Shown piece after piece: positions 24,368 through 32,437 of a stretch of 64,000 nucleotides of DNA. The notes below the pieces were generated by a model. It was given only the letters and a program-made list of their open reading frames with translations. It was not told the origin of the DNA and did no database searches. Numbering within the stretch: position 1 is the first letter of the stretch; each line of letters opens with the position of its first letter. Made by a program: the position numbers and the translations under genes. The DNA comes from CAZVRZ01 sp964629965 (GTDB lineage Bacteria > Chloroflexota > Anaerolineae > Anaerolineales > UBA4823), in contig CAZVRZ010000004.1 of assembly GCA_964629965.1 (NCBI GenBank), positions 24,407 through 88,406 on the forward strand, written 5' to 3'.

Positions 24368-25606
24368 ATGGCATCAAGAAACAACTGTATGCCTATTCCT
24401 GAAAAGGGTAGCTCGCAATTTAGCCGAGGCGAAGTGCCTGGTACTTCTTGCAACGCTGTTGAGCGATTAGGTTTTTTCCGGCGTGGTATGAATATGCATA
24501 GTATGAAAGATGTCCCCTGGGAATTGTTATCCCACCAGCTCACTCTTCAGCTGAAAGGAATTTATGTCCCGAATCTGGACAATTTCCGAGATTCAACCGG
24601 TTCGCACATGTTCCGGGAATTTCGCCTGCAGTTTTCTGACTCTACCGAATCAACCGATCCGGTTTCAATGAAGCTGACTGCCAGGCCTGCTGCAAATACA
24701 CCGTATGCTTATCTAGATAACCACTTACTCTACCAGAGCCAGGTTCTTTCTTTTCCAAATATCAGCATTTACAGGATCCCCATTCCCTTAGAAGAAGATT
24801 TATGGCATCTGAAAGGCTACACATTTCCTTTCCGCGGATCGAGAAACCCTTACCGCGAACTGAGGATTAACCTGAAAATATCTGGTTACTGCCCGGGAAA
24901 ATGCCTATTCTGTCACCGCACCCATTCGCACCGTATCCGCACTGGCCAGAAGCGCCTCCCCAACGCCAGCGGTTTACCCGAGCAAATCAAACAAACCGAA
25001 GGTGATGAGATATTTGAACTCATCGATCAGGTTATGGTTATCAGCGAGTTATTTGGTAGCGAGGTACGCTTTTTGGATGCTCTTCAGCATATGGCCAATG
25101 CTCTTTCTCAGGCTGGCTATCCTTTATATCGATCCTTCAATTGCTGTGCTACGGATGTACGCAGCCTGGATGGATTAAAACGACTTCTCGATATTGTGCG
25201 CCCAGGCCGTTATTCGTTTTCGCTAGAGTTTTTCCAAAATCGTGAACAATGGATGGGATCGTATAAAGGGATTCCGCTGAAACAGGTTTGCACCATTTTG
25301 GAAAATGCCCGCCAGGTCGGCTTTACGGAAATTCAGCTAAACTATATCGCCGGCATCGATTCGCTGGAAGCCTGCCAGCAGGGATTTTCTACTTTGTCCC
25401 GCTTAGGACTTGTAGATTCGGTTGGATTGAGTACACTGATGTTATTTGCCGAAGATGAAGTTCTGATGAGGGCAAACGAAGCCTGGCAAACGGAGTACTA
25501 TAAAGATATGGTTTCGATATTGAACGATTGTCACATAAAAGCCTATCATCCAGATTCCTATGATATGGGTTGTCCATATACGTACTTGATGGAAAAAACA
25601 CAATGA
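24368..25606 (+). CDS. Radical SAM-like protein, first gene of AT-rich cassette
   Basis: The 412-residue protein has a CxxxCxxC cluster, GYCPGKCLFCHRTH (Cys 175, 179, 182), the [4Fe-4S]/SAM motif of radical SAM enzymes. It follows a strand-like RELRINLKISG, as is usual for the first barrel strand. Later segments (GRYSFSLEFFQNRE, FTEIQLNYIAGIDSLEACQQGF) fit barrel strands 4-6, including a possible 'YI-GidS' SAM-contact motif. The N-terminal ~165 residues are unlike common radical SAM enzymes. No second cysteine cluster like that of SPASM proteins is obvious. The substrate is unknown. Start choice is uncertain: ATG 24368 has no clear ribosome-binding site, and ATG 24389 or 24488 would shorten the protein by 7 or 40 residues. 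Its last 4 bases overlap the Nudix start. Confidence 0.7.
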   Translation: MASRNNCMPIPEKGSSQFSRGEVPGTSCNAVERLGFFRRGMNMHSMKDVPWELLSHQLTLQLKGIYVPNLDNFRDSTGSHMFREFRLQFSDSTESTDPVSMKLTARPAANTPYAYLDNHLLYQSQVLSFPNISIYRIPIPLEEDLWHLKGYTFPFRGSRNPYRELRINLKISGYCPGKCLFCHRTHSHRIRTGQKRLPNASGLPEQIKQTEGDEIFELIDQVMVISELFGSEVRFLDALQHMANALSQAGYPLYRSFNCCATDVRSLDGLKRLLDIVRPGRYSFSLEFFQNREQWMGSYKGIPLKQVCTILENARQVGFTEIQLNYIAGIDSLEACQQGFSTLSRLGLVDSVGLSTLMLFAEDEVLMRANEAWQTEYYKDMVSILNDCHIKAYHPDSYDMGCPYTYLMEKTQ

Positions 25607-26130
25607 GGAAATATAAAGATTCTCCTTCTTATCCAGTTCGACTAAGGGCTGCTGCTCTCATTGAAATGGAAGGCTCCATCGTGCTCGTTTTTGATCCCGT
25701 TTATCGTCATGGCTGTTGGATATTACCTGGAGGGGGAGCAGAGATGGATGAGACCATTGATAATGCCATAGAACGGGAAGTGTTTGAGGAAACCGGTCTA
25801 ACCGTCAAGACTCAGGCGATCTGTTTCATGCGGGAGGTCTGGGAAACCGAGATGGATTTTCCGAGGCTCCAGAAAACCCGTAAATCCTTAGAAGTTTTCT
25901 TTGCATGCCAGTATATTTCCGGGGAGATTAATATTTACAATAATCCCAGTTTCAAAAAAGATGGTATTTTGCGGGTAAAAGACTGCCGTTGGTTCGCCAT
26001 AGATCAGCTTCCCGATATGATCGATGGTTATCCATTGTATCCGGCGGAATTATTTCAGCGCTTACGGTCCAATCAGATCTTTCACCTTCCTGTGCAGCAA
26101 ATCTTCTTGCCTCCACTAGATTCACGTTGA
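25603..26130 (+). CDS. Nudix hydrolase of the AT-rich cassette
   Basis: The 175-residue protein has a complete Nudix box: GGAEMDE, seven residues, then REVFEETGL (residues ~46-68), with LPGG just before it. Nudix enzymes cleave a nucleoside diphosphate linked to another group, using metal ions held by the REVFEE helix. Possible substrates given its neighbours include ADP-ribose or other NAD-derived products, but that is inference. ATG 25603 overlaps the radical SAM stop in ATGA, and the next gene starts 12 bases after its stop, so all three are translated as a unit. AT-rich like its neighbours. Confidence 0.85.
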   Translation: MRKYKDSPSYPVRLRAAALIEMEGSIVLVFDPVYRHGCWILPGGGAEMDETIDNAIEREVFEETGLTVKTQAICFMREVWETEMDFPRLQKTRKSLEVFFACQYISGEINIYNNPSFKKDGILRVKDCRWFAIDQLPDMIDGYPLYPAELFQRLRSNQIFHLPVQQIFLPPLDSR

Positions 26131-26142
26131 TGAGGTGCTCCT

Positions 26143-29019
26143 GTGTCTATTTATTCGTCCCATAGGAACCGCTACAAATACAGTGTCTACCTGAGTGAGT
26201 CATTTCATTTGCTTGAATCATGCCCAGAGATCATCGATCAAATAACCAAGGCAGGCTTGATTTATTTTGGGATTGAAAGAGCATCTGGAATCCAGTTTAA
26301 CCTGGATAAGGTTATCCAACAAAACATGGAAGCTGCAGATATCGTTGTCTTCTATGCTGGAAACGAAGTTGGCAACCTAAAACAGCATCACGGTAGGCCT
26401 ATTACCGAGTTCGAATATGCCTATGCCAAAGAACACGAAAAACCCATCCTGGCTTACATTTCCCGGGATCTCGAAAACAGAAGCGATATAGATTGGATTG
26501 CCGAGATAGAAGCCAATGAAACCTATCGGGTCATTTACAACGAAGCCGAATTGGCGGCTATCTTGATTGCAGATCTGTTGAAAATGATTCAAAAGAAGCC
26601 TGGGATGAGTTGTTGGATTCGCTCCGACCTCAGTTATGCGAAAGTCGATTCGATCATCCAACACAAAATCACTATTGACCGTCATCTCCTCCAGGCAGGC
26701 TACTATATCCGCCAATATGAAAAGAACCTGGATCCACAGAAGTACGATCAAATCGTGGGCCCGCTGATCGATATTGAGCTGCGCCCCAACATCAGCGGTC
26801 AAGCGTATCGTTTTGCTGCCAAACAAACACCGCAGGGTGATATTAAGCATGGTGGTATGAAATATCTATATTTCATCGATCGCTTTGAGCCTTATGAGGG
26901 GGGCATAGTTTATGACCGGCTGTTGGATGTTACCTGGCTGATTGTTAACGGCCAAAACTTTTCCTGGCAAGATGCTATGGACTGGAAGAATACGCTGGAT
27001 CCTCGTAATCGGCAAAGGTTTAATGAACTTCAGCTTGCATCTGATACCGATAGGGAATGGCGATTGCCAGATATAGAAGAACTGATGACCCTAATCACAG
27101 AACAAAAGCAAGGGCAAGATTATTTCGATAAAACTTTATATCCAGGCGATGTTCATTGGTTTTGGTCTTCCACTTTTAAGAAGGATGAGCAAAAAGCTTA
27201 TTACATCGAAACCACCCAGGGAAGCGTTCTAAAGGATGAGTTGGAGCACATGAATGCGATCTTATTGTGCTGCGATGGAAAGCCCAAGAAACCTGGTAAG
27301 CTGGTTCATATTGCCTCACCGCAAACGCCCGAGAAAGAAACCGATATTTTACTCCAGGCGAATAAGTCTTTACATATTTATGGTGTTTTCTTATCGATTT
27401 ACAAATCCGAACAAAACGACGGCGGCGAGTTGGTGGATCTTCTGATGTATACCCTGAAAAAAGGTGGGTATGAGGTCGATTGCAACTTAGAGAGATCTTC
27501 TCGAACGGTTTATAAAGAAGATGCCATCATTGATGAGCTGGAAAATCATGAAGTGTATCTTCTGATCCTGGATCGCACTGTCACGCCTAAATTGTTAGAT
27601 CGTGCTCGCCTGGAATTATCTCTGGCGCGCAGTCTAAATCTACCCATTCTGATCTACCATAGTTTACCAATTGCGCTGATGAACGATTATATTGAGAAAT
27701 TGGAGTTGTCTAGAGAAGAGGCGGGTGGTCTGGTAAGATACAAAGATGCACAACGCCTGGCTGCCGAACTGATCCCCGCTTTGAATAATTGTATTGCTCA
27801 ACACTCCAGTACCGGTTGGATCCGCCGCAATGTCTTTGAAGCGATCAATGAGTGTATCGAAAAGATTAATTATCATCGTTCTTTACTTGAGTCATCCGAA
27901 CCCAGCCTCAATGTATTTATAGAAGAGAGTAAGGTTCAGGGTTTGCGCAAGGCTTTTGAAAGTTTTGAGATAGTTTCTGAAAAGCCGATTTATGGTGAGC
28001 AAACCTGGTTTGTATCCAGGGATAATCCTATTCAGCGCTTCTTTCCACAGGAATTGCATCAGCAAGGGCCGGAGTTGCCAATCCTTTTCGAAAGATTTTC
28101 AAATCGCTTTGAGCCCTTGGTAGAAGAGAAAGAATGTATTATAGTTTACGATGGTTATCTACAGCATAAATGGTGGGCATATGGAGTCAAGAAGACATCT
28201 TTTCAAGAGGCCATAGCTTACGCTCAGCTTATCTCCCAGCAGCGTAATGAGGATTGGCGCCTTCCAACCATTGAAGAGATGTTGACCTTACTTACCCGTG
28301 ACAGGGTCAACAGGAAATATATGGATGAAAAGATATTTCCGCTTGGCAGGTGGTTCTGGACCGCCTCGAGTATGGGGCAGATAGTTTATTACATTGACTA
28401 TAATTACTTGCAAGGCTCGATCCGGCGCGAAGATCTTTCTCAATTTAGGGATGATTATCCAATCCTACGAAAAAAATCGGTGATTCTAATTTCTAATGAT
28501 TCTGTTACTCCAGCACGAGCCGGCCACAAACAACCATCTCAATCTGGTTCTCAAAAACCATCTAGTGGAGAAAAATATATGGATCCTGCCTCTATTCCAA
28601 TTCTTCTTAGTACCATCAATTTCTTGTTTGGTGAGGTTTCGAAAATATTCGACGAGAGGCGAGAACATCGCAAAAAGTCGACTGAGCATGAACCGGATGT
28701 TAAAAAAGGGGAACCTGCTGCCGCACCCCAATTGACCAAGAAAGAAGATTTACTTTCCACTTCCGTCAGCGAAAAAGTTTGGCAGAAAAACAGCGAAGAA
28801 ATCGAACATCTTACTAAGCTGCTCCATACGTATACTCGAAATTATTACCTGGCGCAAGAGCAACTTGCCCAATGGACGCTTGCTATGGTACCTGCCATCA
28901 TTATCCACCAGCTTGACGAATCCGAAGCCGAGATTGTCAAGAACACGCGCAAGCTGGAGAAAGCGTTGAGCGTTGTGTTTGGCAAGAAGGTGATTATCCT
29001 ATCTGACACGGAAGAATGA
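26143..29019 (+). CDS. Dual TIR/deoxyribosyltransferase-like and dual DUF1566-like protein
   Basis: This 958-residue protein seems built of two similar halves. Residues ~10-150 resemble DUF4062/nucleoside 2-deoxyribosyltransferase folds: a YSVYLSESF first strand, AADIVVFYAGNE, and TEFEYAYAKEHEKPIL, where the Glu matches the catalytic Glu of that superfamily (T-x-F-E-x-x-x-A). Residues ~255-375 resemble DUF1566 (DREWRLPDIEELMTL, then HWFWSSTFKKDEQ). Residues ~401-550 are a second alpha/beta domain with DRARLELSLARSLNLPIL, again keeping a Glu. Residues ~664-786 are a second DUF1566-like unit (NEDWRLPTIEEMLTL, RWFWTASSMGQ). A linker and helical C-terminus follow. The start is probably GTG 26143 (CCTGTGTCTATT), with GAGGTG upstream. 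Family as a whole not recognised. Confidence 0.7.
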   Translation: MSIYSSHRNRYKYSVYLSESFHLLESCPEIIDQITKAGLIYFGIERASGIQFNLDKVIQQNMEAADIVVFYAGNEVGNLKQHHGRPITEFEYAYAKEHEKPILAYISRDLENRSDIDWIAEIEANETYRVIYNEAELAAILIADLLKMIQKKPGMSCWIRSDLSYAKVDSIIQHKITIDRHLLQAGYYIRQYEKNLDPQKYDQIVGPLIDIELRPNISGQAYRFAAKQTPQGDIKHGGMKYLYFIDRFEPYEGGIVYDRLLDVTWLIVNGQNFSWQDAMDWKNTLDPRNRQRFNELQLASDTDREWRLPDIEELMTLITEQKQGQDYFDKTLYPGDVHWFWSSTFKKDEQKAYYIETTQGSVLKDELEHMNAILLCCDGKPKKPGKLVHIASPQTPEKETDILLQANKSLHIYGVFLSIYKSEQNDGGELVDLLMYTLKKGGYEVDCNLERSSRTVYKEDAIIDELENHEVYLLILDRTVTPKLLDRARLELSLARSLNLPILIYHSLPIALMNDYIEKLELSREEAGGLVRYKDAQRLAAELIPALNNCIAQHSSTGWIRRNVFEAINECIEKINYHRSLLESSEPSLNVFIEESKVQGLRKAFESFEIVSEKPIYGEQTWFVSRDNPIQRFFPQELHQQGPELPILFERFSNRFEPLVEEKECIIVYDGYLQHKWWAYGVKKTSFQEAIAYAQLISQQRNEDWRLPTIEEMLTLLTRDRVNRKYMDEKIFPLGRWFWTASSMGQIVYYIDYNYLQGSIRREDLSQFRDDYPILRKKSVILISNDSVTPARAGHKQPSQSGSQKPSSGEKYMDPASIPILLSTINFLFGEVSKIFDERREHRKKSTEHEPDVKKGEPAAAPQLTKKEDLLSTSVSEKVWQKNSEEIEHLTKLLHTYTRNYYLAQEQLAQWTLAMVPAIIIHQLDESEAEIVKNTRKLEKALSVVFGKKVIILSDTEE

Positions 29020-29054
29020 CCTCATGATGAAGAAATGGATTGAGTGAGAGCTTT

Positions 29055-29891
29055 TCACCCCAACGGCTGGCAGCGCGGGCAGAAGTAGCACGCCCCGCCC
29101 AGGTAGGCGATCTTCTCAACGGGCGCGCCGCAGGCCGGGCAGGGCTTGCCCACGGCCTCCTTATCCATGCGGCGCACGTAGCCGCCGGGGTTGCCCAGCA
29201 GATCCACTTCGTCGTACCTGCCGCCCAGGCGGATGGCCTCATTGATGGTATTGACAATGGCGGCGTGCAGGGTGCCGGTCTGCTCGGGGGTCAGGGCTGC
29301 CAGGGGGAGCTTGGGGTGCTGCCGGGCGTTGAACAGGATATCCTGGGCGATGGCGTTGCCCAGCCCGGGGATGAGTTGATCTTGCGTCAGCAGGCCCTTG
29401 ACCGAGCGCTTTTCCCCCGCCAGGCATTCCTGCACCAGCGCGGCGAGGTACTCGGGCGTGAACCCGGCTTCCAGCGGCGTGGTGCGCATGCCCTGGATGT
29501 ACTGCCGCTGCAACTCCTGGCCCTGCTCGAACAGCTCCATAGCCCCCCACATCTGCGTCATCACGCTGAGGGCGCTGCCATCGGCAAAGGCCAGCGAGAA
29601 GTGATACTTGGCGGGCAGGGCTACGCCGGGTGGGTGCAGCAGCATCTTGCCGCCGAACTCGCCGAAGACCAAGTTGTAACCCGGCTCCAGTGCCACGATC
29701 AGCCAGCGTCCCTTGGCGCCGGCCTGGCCCACCGTCTTGCCCGCCGCCAGGGCAGCGAACTCCTCCGGCGTGCGGTTGTACCAGACGAACTTGTGCGGAG
29801 AATTGCCCAGGCTGCCGGCGACCACCTGCTTTCCGGCCAGGTGATCGTTCACCTGCCGGGCCAATGTGACGATTTCGGGGATTTCGAACAT
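29055..29891 (-). CDS. Fpg/Nei-family DNA glycosylase lacking the N-terminal proline
   Basis: The 278-residue protein has the Fpg/Nei layout: N-terminal beta sandwich, the H2TH region with KGLLTQDQLIPGLGNAIAQDILF, and a C-terminal zinc finger seen as CPACGAP followed by CYFCPRC. These enzymes remove oxidised bases and cut the backbone. The usual catalytic Pro2-Glu3 (MPELPE) is here MFEIPE: Glu3 is kept, but Pro is Phe. A related branch starting M-x-E-x-PE exists in Firmicutes and Chloroflexota, so this is probably a family feature and not a mutation. Lyase chemistry may differ or be absent. The gene is GC-rich and on the minus strand, ending the AT-rich island. Confidence 0.82.
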   Translation of the reverse strand: MFEIPEIVTLARQVNDHLAGKQVVAGSLGNSPHKFVWYNRTPEEFAALAAGKTVGQAGAKGRWLIVALEPGYNLVFGEFGGKMLLHPPGVALPAKYHFSLAFADGSALSVMTQMWGAMELFEQGQELQRQYIQGMRTTPLEAGFTPEYLAALVQECLAGEKRSVKGLLTQDQLIPGLGNAIAQDILFNARQHPKLPLAALTPEQTGTLHAAIVNTINEAIRLGGRYDEVDLLGNPGGYVRRMDKEAVGKPCPACGAPVEKIAYLGGACYFCPRCQPLG

Positions 29892-29910
29892 GGGGAACTC
29901 CTTTTGTAGA

Positions 29911-30324
29911 TCAGGCGATTGGCGGGTGGTATGTACTCAAAACCTCCCTGCATATCGCTTTCACTTCGCCGGGCAGCAGCGGGATCTGGTCCAATTGCTC
30001 CAAACCGACCCACTCCAAAATATATTGGTCATCCGGGCCATTCTGTTCTTTTTCCGGCCCGCCCAGGCAGGGGACGCCCGGCCGGGTTTGTACCTGGAAG
30101 TAGTGTTCGCGGTTGCCGCGGTTGTCGAAGACCCACACCTGCTGGAGCGCTTCCACCTCCAGCCCGCTTTCTTCTCTTACTTCGCGTTGGCAGGCCTCGG
30201 CCGGCGTCTCGCCGGCTTCCACGCCGCCGCCGGGCAGCACATAATACTCCCGCTGCGCCTTGAAGCGATGGATCACCAGCAGGCGGCCTGCCTGCACCAG
30301 GATCGCCGCGGCGCGGGTGCGCAT
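29911..30324 (-). CDS. Nudix hydrolase (small)
   Basis: A 137-residue Nudix protein with an intact box: PGGGVEAGE, seven residues, REVREESGL (residues ~32-56). The fold is the minimal Nudix domain without extra modules, as in MutT-like enzymes, and no substrate motif stands out. Its stop lies 19 bases upstream of the glycosylase start, and it starts 1 base after the end of the next gene. A role in sanitising oxidised or modified nucleotides would fit the neighbouring glycosylase but is inferred. Confidence 0.85.
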   Translation of the reverse strand: MRTRAAAILVQAGRLLVIHRFKAQREYYVLPGGGVEAGETPAEACQREVREESGLEVEALQQVWVFDNRGNREHYFQVQTRPGVPCLGGPEKEQNGPDDQYILEWVGLEQLDQIPLLPGEVKAICREVLSTYHPPIA

Positions 30325-30325
30325 C

Positions 30326-31318
30326 CTAGCCGGCGCTTTCCAACGGCAGCAGGCGCAGCTCTTCGCCTTCCAGGATCGCCGCCGCGCCCCAGCCGAACGG
30401 TTCGCTGACCTTCACGCTGATCTGCAAGCAGTGACGGCCTGCCGAGACGTGCGGGCGCAGCTCGTATGTCGGCTCAACGTAGCCGCGCAGTTCATACTCG
30501 GGTACATCGTGCCACTTGTTTTCGCCCTCATAAAGCAGCTCGCCATCCAGGCGCACGCTGGCCTCGTCGCTGAAGCCCACCCGCAGCCGGACCTGCTGAG
30601 GCGCGCTCGTCTCGAACCAGCGTTCCAACTGCACCGGCCCGGCGGAAGGCTGGAAATAGCGGTTCAGGTTGAGAATGCCGTGCGCTTCGCAGGTCACCAC
30701 GCCGTGACCCGCCGCCAGCCATTCCAGGATCGCGCCCGCTTCCGGTTTTTTCAGCCGGGCTTGCAGGGGAGTTTCGGAGAAATCGACCGGCCGGTCGTTC
30801 ACCTGCAGGTCGCAGAAATAGGCCGGCAGATAGCACCACAGACCCACTGCCCCAGAGCGGGTTTCGTGCGCCAGGTGCGGCACCCACAGCGCCGGCTGGT
30901 CGTTCACTCGCAGCACGGCCTGCGATTCGTTAAAGTCCAACTGCAGGCGGAACCAGCCCCCGGCGGGTATCTCGGCGTTTTGCTGGAAGCCCTGCCCGTA
31001 ATAGATCTGCCAGGTGTTCGATCCGTTGAAGACCGGGTCGTATTGCAGCGCATCCCATTTGCCCGAGGTGTGCGGCTGGACGTAAGCCAGCTCGAAATCG
31101 CCGGCATCCACCAGGCGAAAGACCCCGCCTGCGTAGGTGGGCCCCGGCGCGGCGATCCACACCGACAGGCTGCCTTTTTCCAGCGCAAGCTGCGGCACGC
31201 TCACCAGCCCGTTGAGCTTGAGCATTGGCCGACCCTGCCACTCGGCGATCTCCGCCTGGGGGCCGTGTACTACCAATCCATCGAGCGAATTAAGTGCATT
31301 CGTATAGATGATGGTCAT
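30326..31318 (-). CDS. Concanavalin/LamG-fold protein of unknown function
   Basis: The 330-residue protein has no signal peptide. The N-terminal ~180 residues alternate short strands with Trp/Gly/Asn loops (GSLSVWIAAPGPTYAGGVFRL, WFRLQLDFNESQAVLRVN, SGAVGLWCYLPAYFCDLQVND), typical of a jelly-roll concanavalin-like lectin domain. The C-terminal ~120 residues form a second beta domain (RLRVGFSDEASVRLDGELLYEGENKWH) like the carbohydrate-binding folds of intracellular glycosidases. No catalytic pair is evident. ATG 31318 is preferred to the tandem ATG at 31321. It is separated from the divergent kinase gene by ~150 bases. Sugar binding is likely, function unknown. Confidence 0.55.
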   Translation of the reverse strand: MTIIYTNALNSLDGLVVHGPQAEIAEWQGRPMLKLNGLVSVPQLALEKGSLSVWIAAPGPTYAGGVFRLVDAGDFELAYVQPHTSGKWDALQYDPVFNGSNTWQIYYGQGFQQNAEIPAGGWFRLQLDFNESQAVLRVNDQPALWVPHLAHETRSGAVGLWCYLPAYFCDLQVNDRPVDFSETPLQARLKKPEAGAILEWLAAGHGVVTCEAHGILNLNRYFQPSAGPVQLERWFETSAPQQVRLRVGFSDEASVRLDGELLYEGENKWHDVPEYELRGYVEPTYELRPHVSAGRHCLQISVKVSEPFGWGAAAILEGEELRLLPLESAG

Positions 31319-31470
31319 CAATACCTCCCGAAAGAATGAACTCGCCTGTGTGAAGTGATTGTCATAGGTTGGTACTCCTGAGACTCAATTGTACATCAAA
31401 CTTTGATTTACTTTCTTGTATAATAATAATCATTGATCCATTAGCCTTTGCCCACACCTGGAGTGTATCC

Positions 31471-32391
31471 ATGCCCAAGCAGCGCGTCAAACTGATCGTT
31501 AATCCCAATGCCGACCTGGGCCGCGCCTACCGTGCGGCCGCCGATCTACGCTTCGTGGTCGAAGAATTAGGCGGTGCCGATTGGACCGGCACGGTCTATC
31601 CCACCCACGCCATCGAGCTGGCTCGCCAGGCCGCCGAAGACGGTTATGAGCTGGTCATCGCCGCCGGCGGCGACGGCACCGTTCATGAAGTGATCAATGG
31701 CTTGATGCAAGTGCCGCCGGAAAAGCGTCCCCGCCTGGGCATCGTCCCGCTGGGTTCCGGTAATGATTTTTCCTTTGCGGCCGGCATCCATCCCCAGCCT
31801 CCTGCTGCTTTGCGCCAGGCCTTCACCGGCCAGCCGCATGCCCTGGATATCGGCCGCCTGGAAGACGATCACGGCCGCGTGGAATATTGGGATAACGTGG
31901 TTGGCATCGGTTTTGATGCCACGGTGACCATCCATTCGCGCAAGTTCGCTTCTTTCCGCGGTTTCTTGATCTACTTTTTGGCGGTGCTGCAAACCATCAT
32001 CCTCAATCACGATGCCCCGCTGATCAAGGTCAACAGCGACCAGGAGCAGTGGGAAGATCCGATGGTTTTACTGGCTCTTTGCAACGGCGGCCGCGAAGGC
32101 GGCGGTTTCAATGTTTCGCCGCAGGCGCGGCCCGATGACGGTGTTTTTCATTATGCCAGCATTCGCAAGCTTTCGCGCCTGATGATGCTGCGCCTGCTGC
32201 CCGAAGTGATGCGCGGCTCCCACGGCAACTTTCCCAAATACGTGCGCATGGGGCAGTTCAAGAGCATGGAACTGATCGCCGATCGCCCGCTCATCATCCA
32301 TGCCGATGGTGAGATTTTGAGTGGATTTGGGATGGATGTGCGCGGTCTGAAGCTGGAGCTCTTGCCGGGCGCGCTAGAAGTGATGAGATAG
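31471..32391 (+). CDS. Diacylglycerol kinase-like lipid kinase (DAGK catalytic family)
   Basis: A 306-residue lipid kinase. The nucleotide-binding loop is AAGGDGTVHEVINGL near residues 68-82, followed by LGIVPLGSGNDFSFA (residues ~92-106), the two DAGK/YegS hallmarks. The late LALCNGGREGGGFNVSPQA and HADGE (residue ~282) complete the family pattern. It phosphorylates diacylglycerol, sphingoid bases or a related lipid at the membrane. ATG 31471 has GGAG 8 bases upstream and starts directly at the first beta strand. A TATAAT at 31419-31424 is a plausible -10; the -35 is unclear. The earlier in-frame start would add 34 residues of no clear fold. Confidence 0.88.
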   Translation: MPKQRVKLIVNPNADLGRAYRAAADLRFVVEELGGADWTGTVYPTHAIELARQAAEDGYELVIAAGGDGTVHEVINGLMQVPPEKRPRLGIVPLGSGNDFSFAAGIHPQPPAALRQAFTGQPHALDIGRLEDDHGRVEYWDNVVGIGFDATVTIHSRKFASFRGFLIYFLAVLQTIILNHDAPLIKVNSDQEQWEDPMVLLALCNGGREGGGFNVSPQARPDDGVFHYASIRKLSRLMMLRLLPEVMRGSHGNFPKYVRMGQFKSMELIADRPLIIHADGEILSGFGMDVRGLKLELLPGALEVMR

Positions 32392-32437
32392 CTGCCCGGT
32401 CAAGAGCATCATCCCTTATGACGCCATCTTGGCACCC

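Noticed and set aside
26143..29019. Diversity-generating retroelement target
   Set aside because: DUF1566-like modules are suggestive, but there is no reverse transcriptase and no template/variable repeat pair in the window; kept only as a question in findings.
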